In this document: positions 1-7,956 of the stretch, one piece after another
Position numbering within the stretch: the first letter of the stretch is position 1
How the letters are laid out: each line of letters opens with the position of its first letter
DNA from: JBGSMF01 sp964651475
GTDB lineage: Bacteria > Chloroflexota > Anaerolineae > Fen-1058
Assembly: GCA_964651475.1 (NCBI GenBank)
Contig: CAZYXV010000026.1
Coordinates: forward strand, 1 to 45,955
Direction of reading: 5' to 3'
DNA: 45,955 bases
Notes under the pieces: generated by a model
The model's database searches: none
Told to the model about the DNA's origin: nothing
What the model saw: only the letters and a program-made list of their open reading frames with translations
Program-made: the position numbers and the translations under genes

Positions 1-25
1 TCATACCACTGGAGGTGTGAAACGT

Positions 26-92
26 GTCCAACAAGGGTTTCCAGACAAAAACTAGCTATAGTAACAGGGTTTCTTAGTATGCAGGGTTAGGC
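26..92 (-). repeat. possible integron attC site (weak)
   Basis: Read on the minus strand this starts GCCTAAC (86-92) and ends GTTGGAC (26-32), matching the RYYYAAC and GTTRRRY core-site consensus at a spacing of 67 bp, within the usual attC range. It lies directly downstream of the minus-strand gene at 102-662, where a cassette attC belongs. The internal arms do not pair convincingly, so the call leans on position and core sites. Confidence 0.35.
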
Positions 93-101
93 CACCACTG
101 G

Positions 102-662
102 CTAGAAGTACGTCTCGATTCCAAACCCGAATTGCTTATTTTGCTCGGTCATCTGAAGAAAATGCCGCAGCCGTTTTTTGAATTCTTCTGGCCGATGTCT
201 AGCCGAATCAATGAACGCAATTCGAATGCGCTGATATGATGCTGAATAGTTCTGAAAGTTCTTCCACGCCTGCGTATTTGCTTTTAGAGCCTCCAAAATA
301 TCAGGCGGTGTTCTAAACTCTTCTGCGGCAATATCCTCCAGGTTCACCAAAACGTCTTTCATTACCTTGCCTTGCTTGATTAGCCGGTGCAATCTTTCTT
401 TGTTGGGTTGCGAGTATCCACTCTTGGGCTTTCTGGGCGAGAACCTCTGAGCAAATCGGTCCGCATCTAGTTTCTTGACGATACTATCAATCCAGCCAAA
501 ACAGAGCGCTTCTTCAACCGCGTCATTGTACGCTATGCGTGGTTCGCCAGATTGCTTTCGGTAATAGACCAACCAAATTTCTTTTTCGGTTTTGTAGTGT
601 CTCTTTAGCCAGTCTCGCCACGCTTTGCGATTAGAGACATATAACATTTTAGTGATTTTCAT
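102..662 (-). CDS. YdeI/OmpD-associated (OmdA) family protein, cassette gene
   Basis: A 186-residue protein that I recognise as a YdeI-like / OmpD-associated family member. The N-terminal part has the family pattern SNRKAWRDWLKRHY, then EALCFGWIDS and a basic stretch RFSPRKPKSGYS; the C-terminal part (about 125-180) is the OmdA-type helical segment ending in a Phe/Tyr-rich tail. Length fits the family. The biochemical role is not established; members are often annotated as periplasmic or stress-related on thin evidence. The ATG at 662 lies 20 bp beyond an attC core site (682-688) and follows AAGGC, so the leader is minimal, as is common for cassette genes. It is a single-gene minus-strand cassette. 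Confidence 0.85.
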   Translation of the reverse strand: MKITKMLYVSNRKAWRDWLKRHYKTEKEIWLVYYRKQSGEPRIAYNDAVEEALCFGWIDSIVKKLDADRFAQRFSPRKPKSGYSQPNKERLHRLIKQGKVMKDVLVNLEDIAAEEFRTPPDILEALKANTQAWKNFQNYSASYQRIRIAFIDSARHRPEEFKKRLRHFLQMTEQNKQFGFGIETYF

Positions 663-681
663 GCTTAGCCTTGTATAGGTG

Positions 682-848
682 GCCTAACGGCGCGGCGGAT
701 GAGCCGCAGGTTCTCGGCCTAATGCCTGGAATTGGCGTGAGCCGATGGAGGGTGTTAGGCCGAGGTTCTGCCGGCTCGAACCGCGTGTTAGGCCGCCGCA
801 CGCGCAGCGTGCCAGGCCACACGCGGTCGAAGACCGCCGGTGTTGGGC
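682..848 (-). repeat. attC-like site(s) with multiple core half-sites
   Basis: On the minus strand the stretch runs from GCCCAAC (842-848) through two further GCCTAAC cores (787-793 and 754-760) to GTTAGGC (682-688). The 754-to-682 pair alone gives a 79-bp site of normal size; the outermost pair gives 167 bp with a CGGCGG/CCGCCG arm match (692-697 with 835-840). It may be two fused sites or one site carrying an insertion. It lies directly downstream of the epimerase cassette gene and upstream of the YdeI-like gene. Confidence 0.6.
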
Positions 849-870
849 TTATTCCAACTGCGAAGAGTAG

Positions 871-1866
871 TTACAGCTTTCCAAGATAGCCATTCTCTTT
901 AAACCAGTTTATCGCTTTTCTAATGGCTATATCGATAGGGGTCTGCGGTAGACCGAGTTCATTCACTGCCTTCGAACAATCATACCATTCGGTCATCCTA
1001 CCGATCCTGACTTCACTAGCTGTTACAACAGGAGGTCGTTTTGTTATTGAAGCAGTGGCCTCAAAGAGGTTTCCCAGCACAAGTGCTAATTGATAAGGCA
1101 ATTTGAGTGCTGGCGGTTTTACGCAGGCGATCTCTGCAATCAGGTGTAAATAGTCGTGAACAGTAATGTTCCTGTTTCCAAACAGATACCTTTCGCCTAC
1201 TCTTCCTTTTTTTGCAGCAAGGATATGGCCTCGAGCCACATCATCGACATCGATGATATTTATGCCCCCATCGATATATCCTGGCATCTTCTGTTTGACG
1301 ACGTCAATGATCATTTGTCCCGATGGGGTCGGCTTGATATCATTCGTCCCGATAACGAGGGTAGGATTGACCATTACAACCGGCAGTCCCCGGGTGACGA
1401 AAATCCTTGCTTCGTTTTCGGCGATATATTTCGACATTGAGTAATGATCGCCGGATTCCCAATAATTGAAGGCCTTTTCTTCATTAGCAGGTACGGGGCC
1501 GCTCGCGGCGATCGCGTTGTTTGTGCTGGTGTAGACGACTTTCTCGATCCCAGTCTCAAGAGCTGCCTGGAGGGATGCCTTTGTACCGCCGACATTGACA
1601 TCATAGAGCAGCTTGGGGTCCGGCGCCCAGTGAGCAAAATAGGCAGCAGTGAAATAAAGCGTGTCACAACCCTTAAGCGCCTTTTTCATAGAATCGATAT
1701 CGCGAATATCCCCGAAAACTCTCTCGACATCGAGTTCGTCGATGTTCCGCGTATTGCTGGTTTTTCTTATTAGCACTCTTACGTTTTCCCCATCCCTAAT
1801 GAGTTCTCTGGTGATTGCTGAACCTATAAATCCTGTTGATCCGGTGACTAGTTTCTTCATTTTCAA
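871..1866 (-). CDS. NAD-dependent epimerase/dehydratase (extended SDR, HpnA-like)
   Basis: An extended short-chain dehydrogenase of 331 residues. The Rossmann glycine motif VTGSTGFIGSAI is at residues 7-18; the catalytic tyrosine and lysine are in YSMSK, with an upstream YTSTNNA strand supplying the serine/threonine. The C-terminal half resembles hopanoid-associated sugar epimerases and dihydroflavonol-reductase-like proteins, so the substrate is probably a nucleotide sugar or a small carbonyl compound, but nothing here fixes it. The start at 1866 has an in-frame ATG two codons later (1860) that may equally be used; both follow a weak GAGATATTGA leader. It sits alone between attC-like sites and is a minus-strand cassette gene. 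Its A/T-richer codon use differs from the core genes of the window. Confidence 0.85.
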   Translation of the reverse strand: MKMKKLVTGSTGFIGSAITRELIRDGENVRVLIRKTSNTRNIDELDVERVFGDIRDIDSMKKALKGCDTLYFTAAYFAHWAPDPKLLYDVNVGGTKASLQAALETGIEKVVYTSTNNAIAASGPVPANEEKAFNYWESGDHYSMSKYIAENEARIFVTRGLPVVMVNPTLVIGTNDIKPTPSGQMIIDVVKQKMPGYIDGGINIIDVDDVARGHILAAKKGRVGERYLFGNRNITVHDYLHLIAEIACVKPPALKLPYQLALVLGNLFEATASITKRPPVVTASEVRIGRMTEWYDCSKAVNELGLPQTPIDIAIRKAINWFKENGYLGKL

Positions 1867-1889
1867 TATCTCACTTGGTTTATGAATAA

Positions 1890-2017
1890 GCCCAACGGCA
1901 ACGGCGTCAGCCGCACGCGGTCACAGGCAAGGCGCGCCAACCAACTGATACGACACCCAGGCCGAGTACCTTTGTTCGCGGCGCGTGTAGCGTGTCGGCT
2001 GCACGCCGAGGTTAGGC
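1890..2017 (-). repeat. integron attC site
   Basis: This is the best-formed left-hand site. On the minus strand it begins GCCTAAC (2011-2017) and ends GTTGGGC (1890-1896), 128 bp. The arms CGGCTGCACGCC (1996-2007) and GGCGTCAGCCG (1903-1913) pair along 11 bases with a single unpaired base on the gene-proximal arm, the extrahelical-base arrangement known from attC hairpins. It lies directly downstream of the minus-strand gene 2085-2465, as expected for the attC of that cassette. Confidence 0.8.
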
Positions 2018-2084
2018 CGCGTTCCAATGTTTGTTGAAGCATAACCTGAATTGGACTGTAGCACACACTGATGAACGCTCGTGG

Positions 2085-2465
2085 TCATTCGTCTTTAGGT
2101 TTAGCTTCTATTATCTCAGGTCTAAGCTTGGGCACAACGCGCAGTGTTAGAAATATCTCCCAACTTGCCAGGAGTATTACCAGGATATAGACCGCTGGAT
2201 GGAGTGCGAGTATCCAATGGCGGTAGTCATGTCCAAGTATGGCAAGCGCGATTTGCAGTGCCAACTGCAACAAGAAAATTCCTATCATAGAACGACCGAT
2301 TACACCTAGCCAGAACAAGAATGGTCTGTCACCGCGTTTGATGCCACGAGAATCAATAGCCCATACCCATCCTGTTCTTGAGCCGTTGAGACTCAAATGG
2401 AATTGGCATAGACTCCATATTGCCAGCCAAAGTGATGTCAAGATTGTGAGAACCACAGTGTCCAT
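2085..2465 (-). CDS. small integral membrane protein, cassette gene
   Basis: A 126-residue protein of unknown function with three likely membrane helices: residues about 2-22, 48-75 (FLFWLGVIGRSMIGIFLLQL region) and 85-110 (ALHPAVYILVILLASWEIFL). The tail is charged and probably cytoplasmic. No catalytic motif is visible and I do not recognise the family. It is bounded by an attC site downstream (1890-2017) and a core half-site upstream (2497-2503), so it is a one-gene cassette, consistent with the many cassette genes that encode short membrane proteins of unknown role. Confidence 0.7.
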   Translation of the reverse strand: MDTVVLTILTSLWLAIWSLCQFHLSLNGSRTGWVWAIDSRGIKRGDRPFLFWLGVIGRSMIGIFLLQLALQIALAILGHDYRHWILALHPAVYILVILLASWEIFLTLRVVPKLRPEIIEAKPKDE

Positions 2466-2496
2466 TTGCTTGCCTTGCAGTAATCTGCTGCGAGCG

Positions 2497-2503
2497 GCCT
2501 AAC
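2497..2503 (-). repeat. attC core half-site, remainder lost at IS insertion
   Basis: GCCTAAC on the plus strand (GTTAGGC on the minus) marks the boundary upstream of the membrane-protein cassette. The matching RYYYAAC half should lie 50-140 bp to the right, but the IS256-type element begins at about 2541 and no partner is found beyond its far end, so the array appears to be cut here. Confidence 0.5.
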
Positions 2504-2540
2504 GGCCTGGTTAAGCGGCGCGGCGGGTGCGGGCGGTTTG

Positions 2541-3781
2541 TCAAGTTTTGTGTAAAAGTACGGAGCGGGCTACTTGACCGCCATTGGGATATTTCTAAAC
2601 TTCAAACTGCGGGTCACCGCATAGAACATTAACAAACAGCTGTCTTGGTTCCGAAAGGCTGCCGCCATTTTGTGGCTACGTTTCTTCACTTCCTCAAACA
2701 GCCGCTCAATCACATTGTTGGTGCGAATGGTTTTCCAGTGCGGCTGGGGAAAAGCATACAAGGCAGGAGTCCCAGTCGCGGGTCATGCACTCAATCGCGG
2801 TCGGATAGATGGCCCGGAACTTTTCCTGGAACGCCGCCGCGAGTTGGTCGGCCTGTGCGCGGTTGGCCTGGTAAAAGATGGCCTTGAGTTCAGGTTCGAC
2901 CTGGTCGCGTTGCGCTTTCGGCACATAGCTGAGAATATTCTCGATTTTGTGGTGGATACAGCGCTGGCGTACGCTGCCGGCGAATTTGGCCTCGAGGGCG
3001 TTGAGCATCGCTTGTCCACCATTGGTGATGAACAAGTTGACTTGCTTCACGCCACGGTCCTTGAGATCTTGGAGCAGGTCTTCCCAGGCCGTTTGGTTCT
3101 CGCGGTCGCCCACCCGAAAGCCTAACACCTCGCGTTGCCCGAGCAAATTGATGCCCACCGCGGCCAACACCGGCATTTTTTGACCCGCGCCATCATACAT
3201 GATGGTAAAGTAGGTGCCATCCAGAAAGATATACTGATACTGGCTGGCCAGGGGGCGCTTCTTCCAGGTCGCAAACTCGTCCTCCAGCGTGTGAAACACT
3301 CGCGAGACCGTGGATGGACTGGGTTTGTCGCCGGTGAGCGTTTCCATCACTTCGCCCACCCGGGGCATACTGGCCCCATACACAAACATGTCGCTGATGG
3401 CGGCATCCAGTTCAGCCTGGCGGCGATGATAGCGATCAAATAATTGGGTGCGGAAACCGTTCCGGGTGCGCGGCACCGTGAGCTTTTCGATCACACCCAC
3501 GCTCGTCCCCAAATCGCGGGGATAGCTGCCATTGCGCTGATCCCGGCGCGTGCCGGTGCGCTCATACCATTCCGCGCCAATGAATGCGCTGACTTCTTCC
3601 TCCAGAATCGTGGTCAGCGTGAAGCGCACCGCCGCGCGTATCTTTTCGCGGGCTAAGGCTTGAAAATCAAGTTCGTTCAGGGCGGCCGTCTGCGCGGCCT
3701 CAAGTTCGGATGTCATGGAAGCCTCCTATTTGGGAATGGCTACCAAGCATACCCGCTTTTGCACTTTTACACAAAATTCAG
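2541..3781. mobile_element. IS256-family insertion sequence, probably inactive
   Basis: The element is bounded by inverted repeats with a perfect 14-base core, TTTTGTGTAAAAGT (2546-2559), repeated inverted at 3763-3776. It carries one minus-strand transposase of the Mutator/IS256 type, which is frameshifted and lacks a catalytic aspartate. I could not identify a convincing target-site duplication, so the exact ends are approximate, and a deletion may have followed insertion. It separates the left cassette array from the chromosomal genes. Confidence 0.85.
2570..3716 (-). pseudogene. IS256-family transposase, frameshifted
   Basis: Translation starts at 3716 after AGGAGG-type Shine-Dalgarno. 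The first 320 or so residues are a normal Mutator-type transposase: catalytic Asp166 in FLDGTYF and the conserved RQRCIHHK. Two lesions are visible. At the second catalytic position the family Asp (normally in a TDG motif) is Asn232 (FITNGG). Near 2755 the frame shifts: the frame in use ends in a foreign tail after DWDSCL, while the expected C-terminus, with FPQPHW, IRTNNVIER and the third catalytic Glu, is encoded in another frame (2570-2761). The open frame therefore lacks two of three DDE residues. IS256 elements normally use a single ORF, so programmed frameshifting is unlikely. Confidence 0.85.
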
Positions 3782-3807
3782 TATACCACCAGCTTTTGAG
3801 CAGGGGG

Positions 3808-4575
3808 CTAGATGTAAAACCGTTCAGGATCAATCTCTTGGCGCAGCAAGCGCAATTCTTGCGCGCTGGGCGGCGCGTTGATTTCTACCTTATCCGGCAC
3901 GATTAACTCAAAGCCAGTATTAGCGACAACGTCTTTGACACTCACCCCAGGGTGCGTGGCCTTGAGCCGCATACGCTTGCTGCCCGGCTCGTAATCCATC
4001 AACGCCAGCGTGCTGACCACGTACAGCGGCCCAGAGCCTTTGGGCAAGCCAGCTTCCTCGCGCGAACCTGGGCCAGCCAAATAGCCTGGCGTGGTGACAA
4101 AATCCACCTTTGGAACAAAGCGCCGCTTGTCGTGCTGCATGATGGCAATCGTCCGCCAGCAGTGTGAGCCGACGTCGTTGGCGCCGCCGCTGCCGGGCAG
4201 CCGCGCCTTGGGATGGGCGTGCTCGCCGATGACGGTGCTGTTCAAGTTGCCGTAGGGGTCAATTTGCGCGCCGCCTAAAAAGCCGTAATCAATAAAGCCG
4301 CGTTGGGCCGTTTCCATAATGTCGCAAATGCCCGCCGCTTGCAGCCCCTTGTGAAACGTGCGCGCTTCGCCCACCGCGCGCGGCAGCGCTTCCAAAATCG
4401 CGCCCATGCCGCCAAACTCAAACACCGGCACCAGGTTAGGCGCGACCGTCTTGTTGGCCAGCATCGCCGCCAACATCGGAATGCCCGTGCCGATAAAGGC
4501 CGTCGCCCCATCTTCAAACAAGCGCGCAGCCACGCAAATCATCAACTCGGTCTTGGAATAGTCTTGCTCACTCAT
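3808..4575 (-). CDS. gctB: CoA-transferase subunit beta, glutaconate CoA-transferase type
   Basis: A 255-residue beta subunit of a family I CoA-transferase, resembling glutaconate CoA-transferase GctB. Conserved blocks seen are FIGTGIPMLAA, the catalytic-glutamate block PVFEFGG (Glu53 aligns with the active-site Glu of GctB), GGAQIDPYGNLNST, SGGAND and QHDKRRF. The preserved glutamate favours a true transferase over the IpdB-type ring hydrolases of steroid catabolism, which lack it. It would act with the alpha subunit encoded just upstream (4653-5630), moving CoA from an acyl-CoA to a dicarboxylic or 3-oxo acid; the substrate is not defined. A GGAAAG ribosome site precedes the ATG. The pair lies next to the IS element, with no other pathway genes nearby. 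Confidence 0.85.
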   Translation of the reverse strand: MSEQDYSKTELMICVAARLFEDGATAFIGTGIPMLAAMLANKTVAPNLVPVFEFGGMGAILEALPRAVGEARTFHKGLQAAGICDIMETAQRGFIDYGFLGGAQIDPYGNLNSTVIGEHAHPKARLPGSGGANDVGSHCWRTIAIMQHDKRRFVPKVDFVTTPGYLAGPGSREEAGLPKGSGPLYVVSTLALMDYEPGSKRMRLKATHPGVSVKDVVANTGFELIVPDKVEINAPPSAQELRLLRQEIDPERFYI

Positions 4576-4652
4576 TGTTCTTTCCTTTCAATCCACGAAT
4601 TCACGCGAGTGTGCGCAAATAAAAACCGTTATAGATTCGTGTCATTCGCAGA

Positions 4653-5630
4653 CTAGTCTCTGCGTTCGCGCTCGGCCACCAGTTGCGTCAGACGCTCCCG
4701 GCCAATCAGGTCGAGATAGTCTTTGTGGTTCTTGAGATGGTGGACGTACTTGTCCAGGTAAGCCAGGGTCCCCTCTTCGGTCTTGAACGATTCCACCCAC
4801 TCGCGCAAAGCGGGTTCGTCGCGCCCGTACAGATAGGCCATCTCGCCGGGATGGCTGCCGAACGGCGCGTGGACGACGGCGTCTGCCAGGTAGTAGGGAA
4901 TGACGGTGCGGTCGGGGTATTTGCGGATTTCGTCGGTGGGCACGATTTCTTCGGCGCTGAGGATGAGGCGCTTGCACGCGCGCGACATTTCGAGCGCAAA
5001 GCCGCTGATGCCTTCGATTTGCGCGTTGCCGTAGCGGTCGGCGCGGTGAACGTGAATGATTGCCACGTCCAGGATGAGCGCCGGCAGCAGGCACACCTTG
5101 ATGCCGGTGAAGGGGTCTTGCACCACTTTGGCCGCGCTGTAGCGCAGCGTATCAGTGCCAAGCTGCGAGCGCACCGGCAAAAATGGCACGCCAATGGCGG
5201 CGGCCTTCATGCGCCAGGTGATGCTGGCGTTCGACCATTCCGTGACGGATACCACGCGCCCGCTTTCCACCTCGCGGCGCAGCGCGTTAGAGGTGCCGTA
5301 TACTTCCAGGCCGATGTAGGTGATATCGAGCTTTTTGACAATGCCCGCGCCCAGCCACAGGTCGAGCTCGCCCACCCCCTGGCCGCACACGCGCAAGTCT
5401 CGTTTACGCTGGCGGATCACCTCACGGCACACGCTCATCGGGCAGCGCACGGTGCCGTATAGCTCGGTGCCGATGTAGCAGCCATCGTACACAAAACGCT
5501 CGACGGCTTCTTGTTCGCTCATCAGTTTGTCTACCAGCTTGCGAGTCTTTTGGGTACGGTTCCACTCGCGGAACTTGTCGAGGTCGTAGGGCTGGATCAG
5601 TTCGCCCTGTCCGGATTCGAGAACGTCCAT
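4653..5630 (-). CDS. gctA: CoA-transferase subunit alpha, glutaconate CoA-transferase type
   Basis: A 325-residue alpha subunit paired with the beta subunit 77 bp downstream. I chose ATG 5630 over the longer frame (5732) because AGGAGG lies exactly upstream (5636-5641) and the extra 34 residues are not family-like. The N-terminal part has KLMSEQEAVERFVYDGCYIG, followed by GAGIVKKLDITYIG, the LPVRSQLGTDTLRY segment and IHVHRADRYGNAQIEG, all typical of GctA/IpdA proteins. With the beta subunit it should form an alpha2beta2-type cytoplasmic transferase. Absence of neighbouring decarboxylase, dehydratase or beta-oxidation genes leaves the pathway open. Confidence 0.85.
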   Translation of the reverse strand: MDVLESGQGELIQPYDLDKFREWNRTQKTRKLVDKLMSEQEAVERFVYDGCYIGTELYGTVRCPMSVCREVIRQRKRDLRVCGQGVGELDLWLGAGIVKKLDITYIGLEVYGTSNALRREVESGRVVSVTEWSNASITWRMKAAAIGVPFLPVRSQLGTDTLRYSAAKVVQDPFTGIKVCLLPALILDVAIIHVHRADRYGNAQIEGISGFALEMSRACKRLILSAEEIVPTDEIRKYPDRTVIPYYLADAVVHAPFGSHPGEMAYLYGRDEPALREWVESFKTEEGTLAYLDKYVHHLKNHKDYLDLIGRERLTQLVAERERRD

Positions 5631-5754
5631 AGTTACCTCCTTTGAGTGCAAATTCACTGCCGTTATGATTGGGCTATACTTTCGATCACTTGATTGGTCC
5701 AGTGCAATAATCTTGCCAGTTGATTGCACCATGTTCGCCTGTGTGTTTTAAATA

Positions 5755-6825
5755 TCACTCCACAACCGCATTGTCCACAATTTCAAACTGGCGTCTATCG
5801 CAATCAATCCTGGCTTGAATGCCATACGGTAGCACAAACATGGGGTCAGTGTGCCCAAAATCCATCCCGGTAATCACGGGAAGATCGCTCAGGCCAGCTT
5901 CTTCTGCTACCACTTGAAGCAAGACTTTATCATATTCTTGAAATCTTTCAGGAGGAATTGGCCCGCCGGGTCGGGCAAACAATATCCCCGACAAGCTCTG
6001 CAAAATTCCCAGGGCGGCATACGTGCGCAACCCATACTTGACCGCGGCAGGCGACGGCGCCTCCTCAGAGGTTTCCAGAAACAGGATTGCATCTTGCCAA
6101 ACATCAACTTGAGGCCAAAATTCAGTCCCACGCAACCAGTCTAGCACTTCAAAGCATCCCCCGATTAGATGCCCCTGCCGAACGCCGCGTCCCTGGAGAA
6201 AACGCCATCCTGTCGATGAGTTGAGCTTGCGTCGCCGGGCTTGATTTGCAGGGTCGGCCCAATCGAGCATTTCGACTGTCCACCCGTCAATATTAGGCGC
6301 AATGCGTCCTATCGGTTCAGCCGAAAAAAGGGTCTTGCGCACTGAGGCAACCATATACGAAAACATTCCCCCATTTTCGGCAAAACCAGCCATAATGGCC
6401 GGCCCATAGAACGTGACTAATCCGGCCTTAAAACAGGCCAAATGGGTGACGGTGGTGTCTGAATACCCCATGAATATTTTGGGATGTGATCGAATGACGT
6501 CGAGGTCCAGGTAAGGGAGGAGCCGGATAGAATCATCACCGCCAATGGTGGAAATGATGCCCTTAATCGTGGGGTCGGAAAATGCATCCATCAGGTCTTG
6601 GGCGCGGGCTTGAGGGTGACGATGCAACCAATCCTCATCTTTTAACGTATGGGGCATCTCTACCACGGTTAACCCAAATTCGTCTTGCAACTGTTTTTTG
6701 CCGGCCTCATAACGGTGAGGTATTGTCCCGGGGCCTCCCCAAGACAGTGAAACAGTCGCAATTTTATCACCTCGTTCGAGTTTTTGTGGTTTAATCATTG
6801 TTGGGCGGCCTTTCTGTTTTACCAT
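5755..6825 (-). CDS. peptidase family S66 (LD-carboxypeptidase / MccF-like)
   Basis: A 356-residue serine peptidase of family S66. Expected features are present: N-terminal GDKIATVSLSWGG, the nucleophile motif MGYSDTT, a Glu region FLETSEEAPSP and the His block DFGHTDPM. The family includes LdcA, which trims murein tetrapeptides during recycling, and MccF, which cleaves microcin C; the C-terminal sequence and length are closer to MccF-like proteins, so self-immunity or peptide-nucleotide detoxification is possible. Start 6825 is chosen because GGAG sits five bases upstream and the ATG overlaps the stop of the preceding gene as ATGGTAA, implying translational coupling with the NHL-repeat protein. 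Confidence 0.8.
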   Translation of the reverse strand: MVKQKGRPTMIKPQKLERGDKIATVSLSWGGPGTIPHRYEAGKKQLQDEFGLTVVEMPHTLKDEDWLHRHPQARAQDLMDAFSDPTIKGIISTIGGDDSIRLLPYLDLDVIRSHPKIFMGYSDTTVTHLACFKAGLVTFYGPAIMAGFAENGGMFSYMVASVRKTLFSAEPIGRIAPNIDGWTVEMLDWADPANQARRRKLNSSTGWRFLQGRGVRQGHLIGGCFEVLDWLRGTEFWPQVDVWQDAILFLETSEEAPSPAAVKYGLRTYAALGILQSLSGILFARPGGPIPPERFQEYDKVLLQVVAEEAGLSDLPVITGMDFGHTDPMFVLPYGIQARIDCDRRQFEIVDNAVVE

Positions 6826-7805
6826 CTTTTCTCCAAGACGATCAAATCGTCGCTCCAATCTGGGACGAAGAGGCATCTGTCGTTATAGTCCATGCTACAT
6901 ATCTTGGGGAGATTCAGCTTGAGCGGGTCGGTTTCCATCGGGTCATTCCTTTTGTTCGGCTCGGCCGGATGATGCCCGGCAATGGTTGAAATTTGATGGG
7001 TGGAGTGATCCACCATTCGAACCACGTGGTTGTAGGTGTCGCCGATAAAGATGTTCCCCTCTTCATCAAGCGATAATGAAAAAGGCCCATCGAAACGCTC
7101 GTTCGGGTCGCTCCCCAAGGTGGCAGAAAGAGCAGGACCGCCATCTCCAGAGTATCCCGGTTTCCCGGCCCCCACCACCACAGAGACCGTGCCCTGACGG
7201 GTGTTGATTCGCCTCACGCCAAAGTTCTTGCTGTCTAATACGTACAGATTGCCGTCAGGGCCAAGCCGTAAATCGTAAATCCAATTGAACAGAACCGACT
7301 CGAATGGAACTGTTCCTTCCTGAAATCCAGGCTGTCCATTCCCAAGCGCCAAAATCGGCTCGCCGGCCAGGTTGAATTTCCAGACGCGGCATCCTTCAAT
7401 CTCGTGCACCCATATATTCCCTTGTCCATCGTACACACAGTTCCCGACGTCTTTTAAGCCTGCGCGCCTGGTGTTGATGAATAATTCGGCTGATTTCCGG
7501 TCAGGCCAAACTTTGAAAATCTCATTGGTGCCGTTGCTTGAAACGAGCAATGAGCCATCGGGTAATTCCGTAACATAGTGCGGGTGTTTCACCTCGAAAG
7601 GAATGTGATTCCTGCTCAGCCCCTTGTCAACCGCGCCGGCCGTCCAGAGAAATTCATTCTCAGCAGTGAGACACCCCAGCCAGTGCTCATTATATTGGAG
7701 CATGTATTGCAGGCCACTTTTCCCATGAAAACCAAAAGCGCAAAAGCCTTGTCCCCACTGCTTATCTGCCGTGAAGTTGAAGATGTGTTTGATTTTCCAC
7801 TCCAT
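6819..7805 (-). CDS. NHL-repeat beta-propeller protein
   Basis: A 328-residue cytoplasmic protein (no signal peptide) built of NHL-type blades: HPHYVTELPDGSLLVSS, VGNCVYDGQGNIWV, YDLRLGPDGNLYVLDSKN with GVRRIN, a VVGAGKPGYSGDGGPA loop, and SLDEEGNIFIGDTYNHVVRM. The GYSGDGGPA and DTYNHVVR signatures are common in bacterial NHL propellers that bind ligands or partners without known catalysis. GAGGAGA precedes the ATG at 7805. The reading frame ends inside the start of the S66 peptidase gene, so the two are translated together and probably serve one process, perhaps sensing or scavenging a peptide; that link is inference. Confidence 0.75.
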   Translation of the reverse strand: MEWKIKHIFNFTADKQWGQGFCAFGFHGKSGLQYMLQYNEHWLGCLTAENEFLWTAGAVDKGLSRNHIPFEVKHPHYVTELPDGSLLVSSNGTNEIFKVWPDRKSAELFINTRRAGLKDVGNCVYDGQGNIWVHEIEGCRVWKFNLAGEPILALGNGQPGFQEGTVPFESVLFNWIYDLRLGPDGNLYVLDSKNFGVRRINTRQGTVSVVVGAGKPGYSGDGGPALSATLGSDPNERFDGPFSLSLDEEGNIFIGDTYNHVVRMVDHSTHQISTIAGHHPAEPNKRNDPMETDPLKLNLPKICSMDYNDRCLFVPDWSDDLIVLEKRW

Positions 7806-7841
7806 TTTGCCGTCTCCTCAAATTGAGTATGGGTTATCGCC

Positions 7842-7954
7842 GTCCAACGCCAGCCTTCACCCGTTGCCCAATCGCGACGCATAACCTTCGCGCCCCGAAC
7901 AACGATGGCCACACGAAAGTAGCTCTGCAACTCGGCGCGTATGGACAGTTGGCT
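7842..7954 (-). repeat. degenerate attC-like repeat, homologous to the site at 44630-44758
   Basis: This intergenic stretch aligns end to end with the attC site at 44630-44758. The best block shares GCGCCCCGAA, then CCAC-CGAAA, CTCG and CGTATGG at equal spacing, roughly three bases in four identical over about 67 bp. Plus-strand ends are GTCCAAC (7842-7848) and GTTGGCT (7948-7954); the second violates the core consensus, and only CCAAC/GTTGG pairs. It lies immediately after the stop of the minus-strand gene 7957-8973, the normal place for a cassette attC. Confidence 0.5.
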
Positions 7955-7956
7955 GA

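Noticed and set aside
671..889. Plus-strand 72-codon frame over the attC-like region
   Set aside because: It consists of palindromic core-site sequence with no coding character.
2570..3716. Programmed frameshift in the IS256 transposase
   Set aside because: IS256 elements normally use one frame, no slippery heptamer is seen, and a catalytic Asp is also lost.
4683..5462. 259-codon plus-strand frame antisense to the CoA-transferase alpha subunit
   Set aside because: It is a GC-bias shadow of a well-conserved enzyme gene and has no family features.
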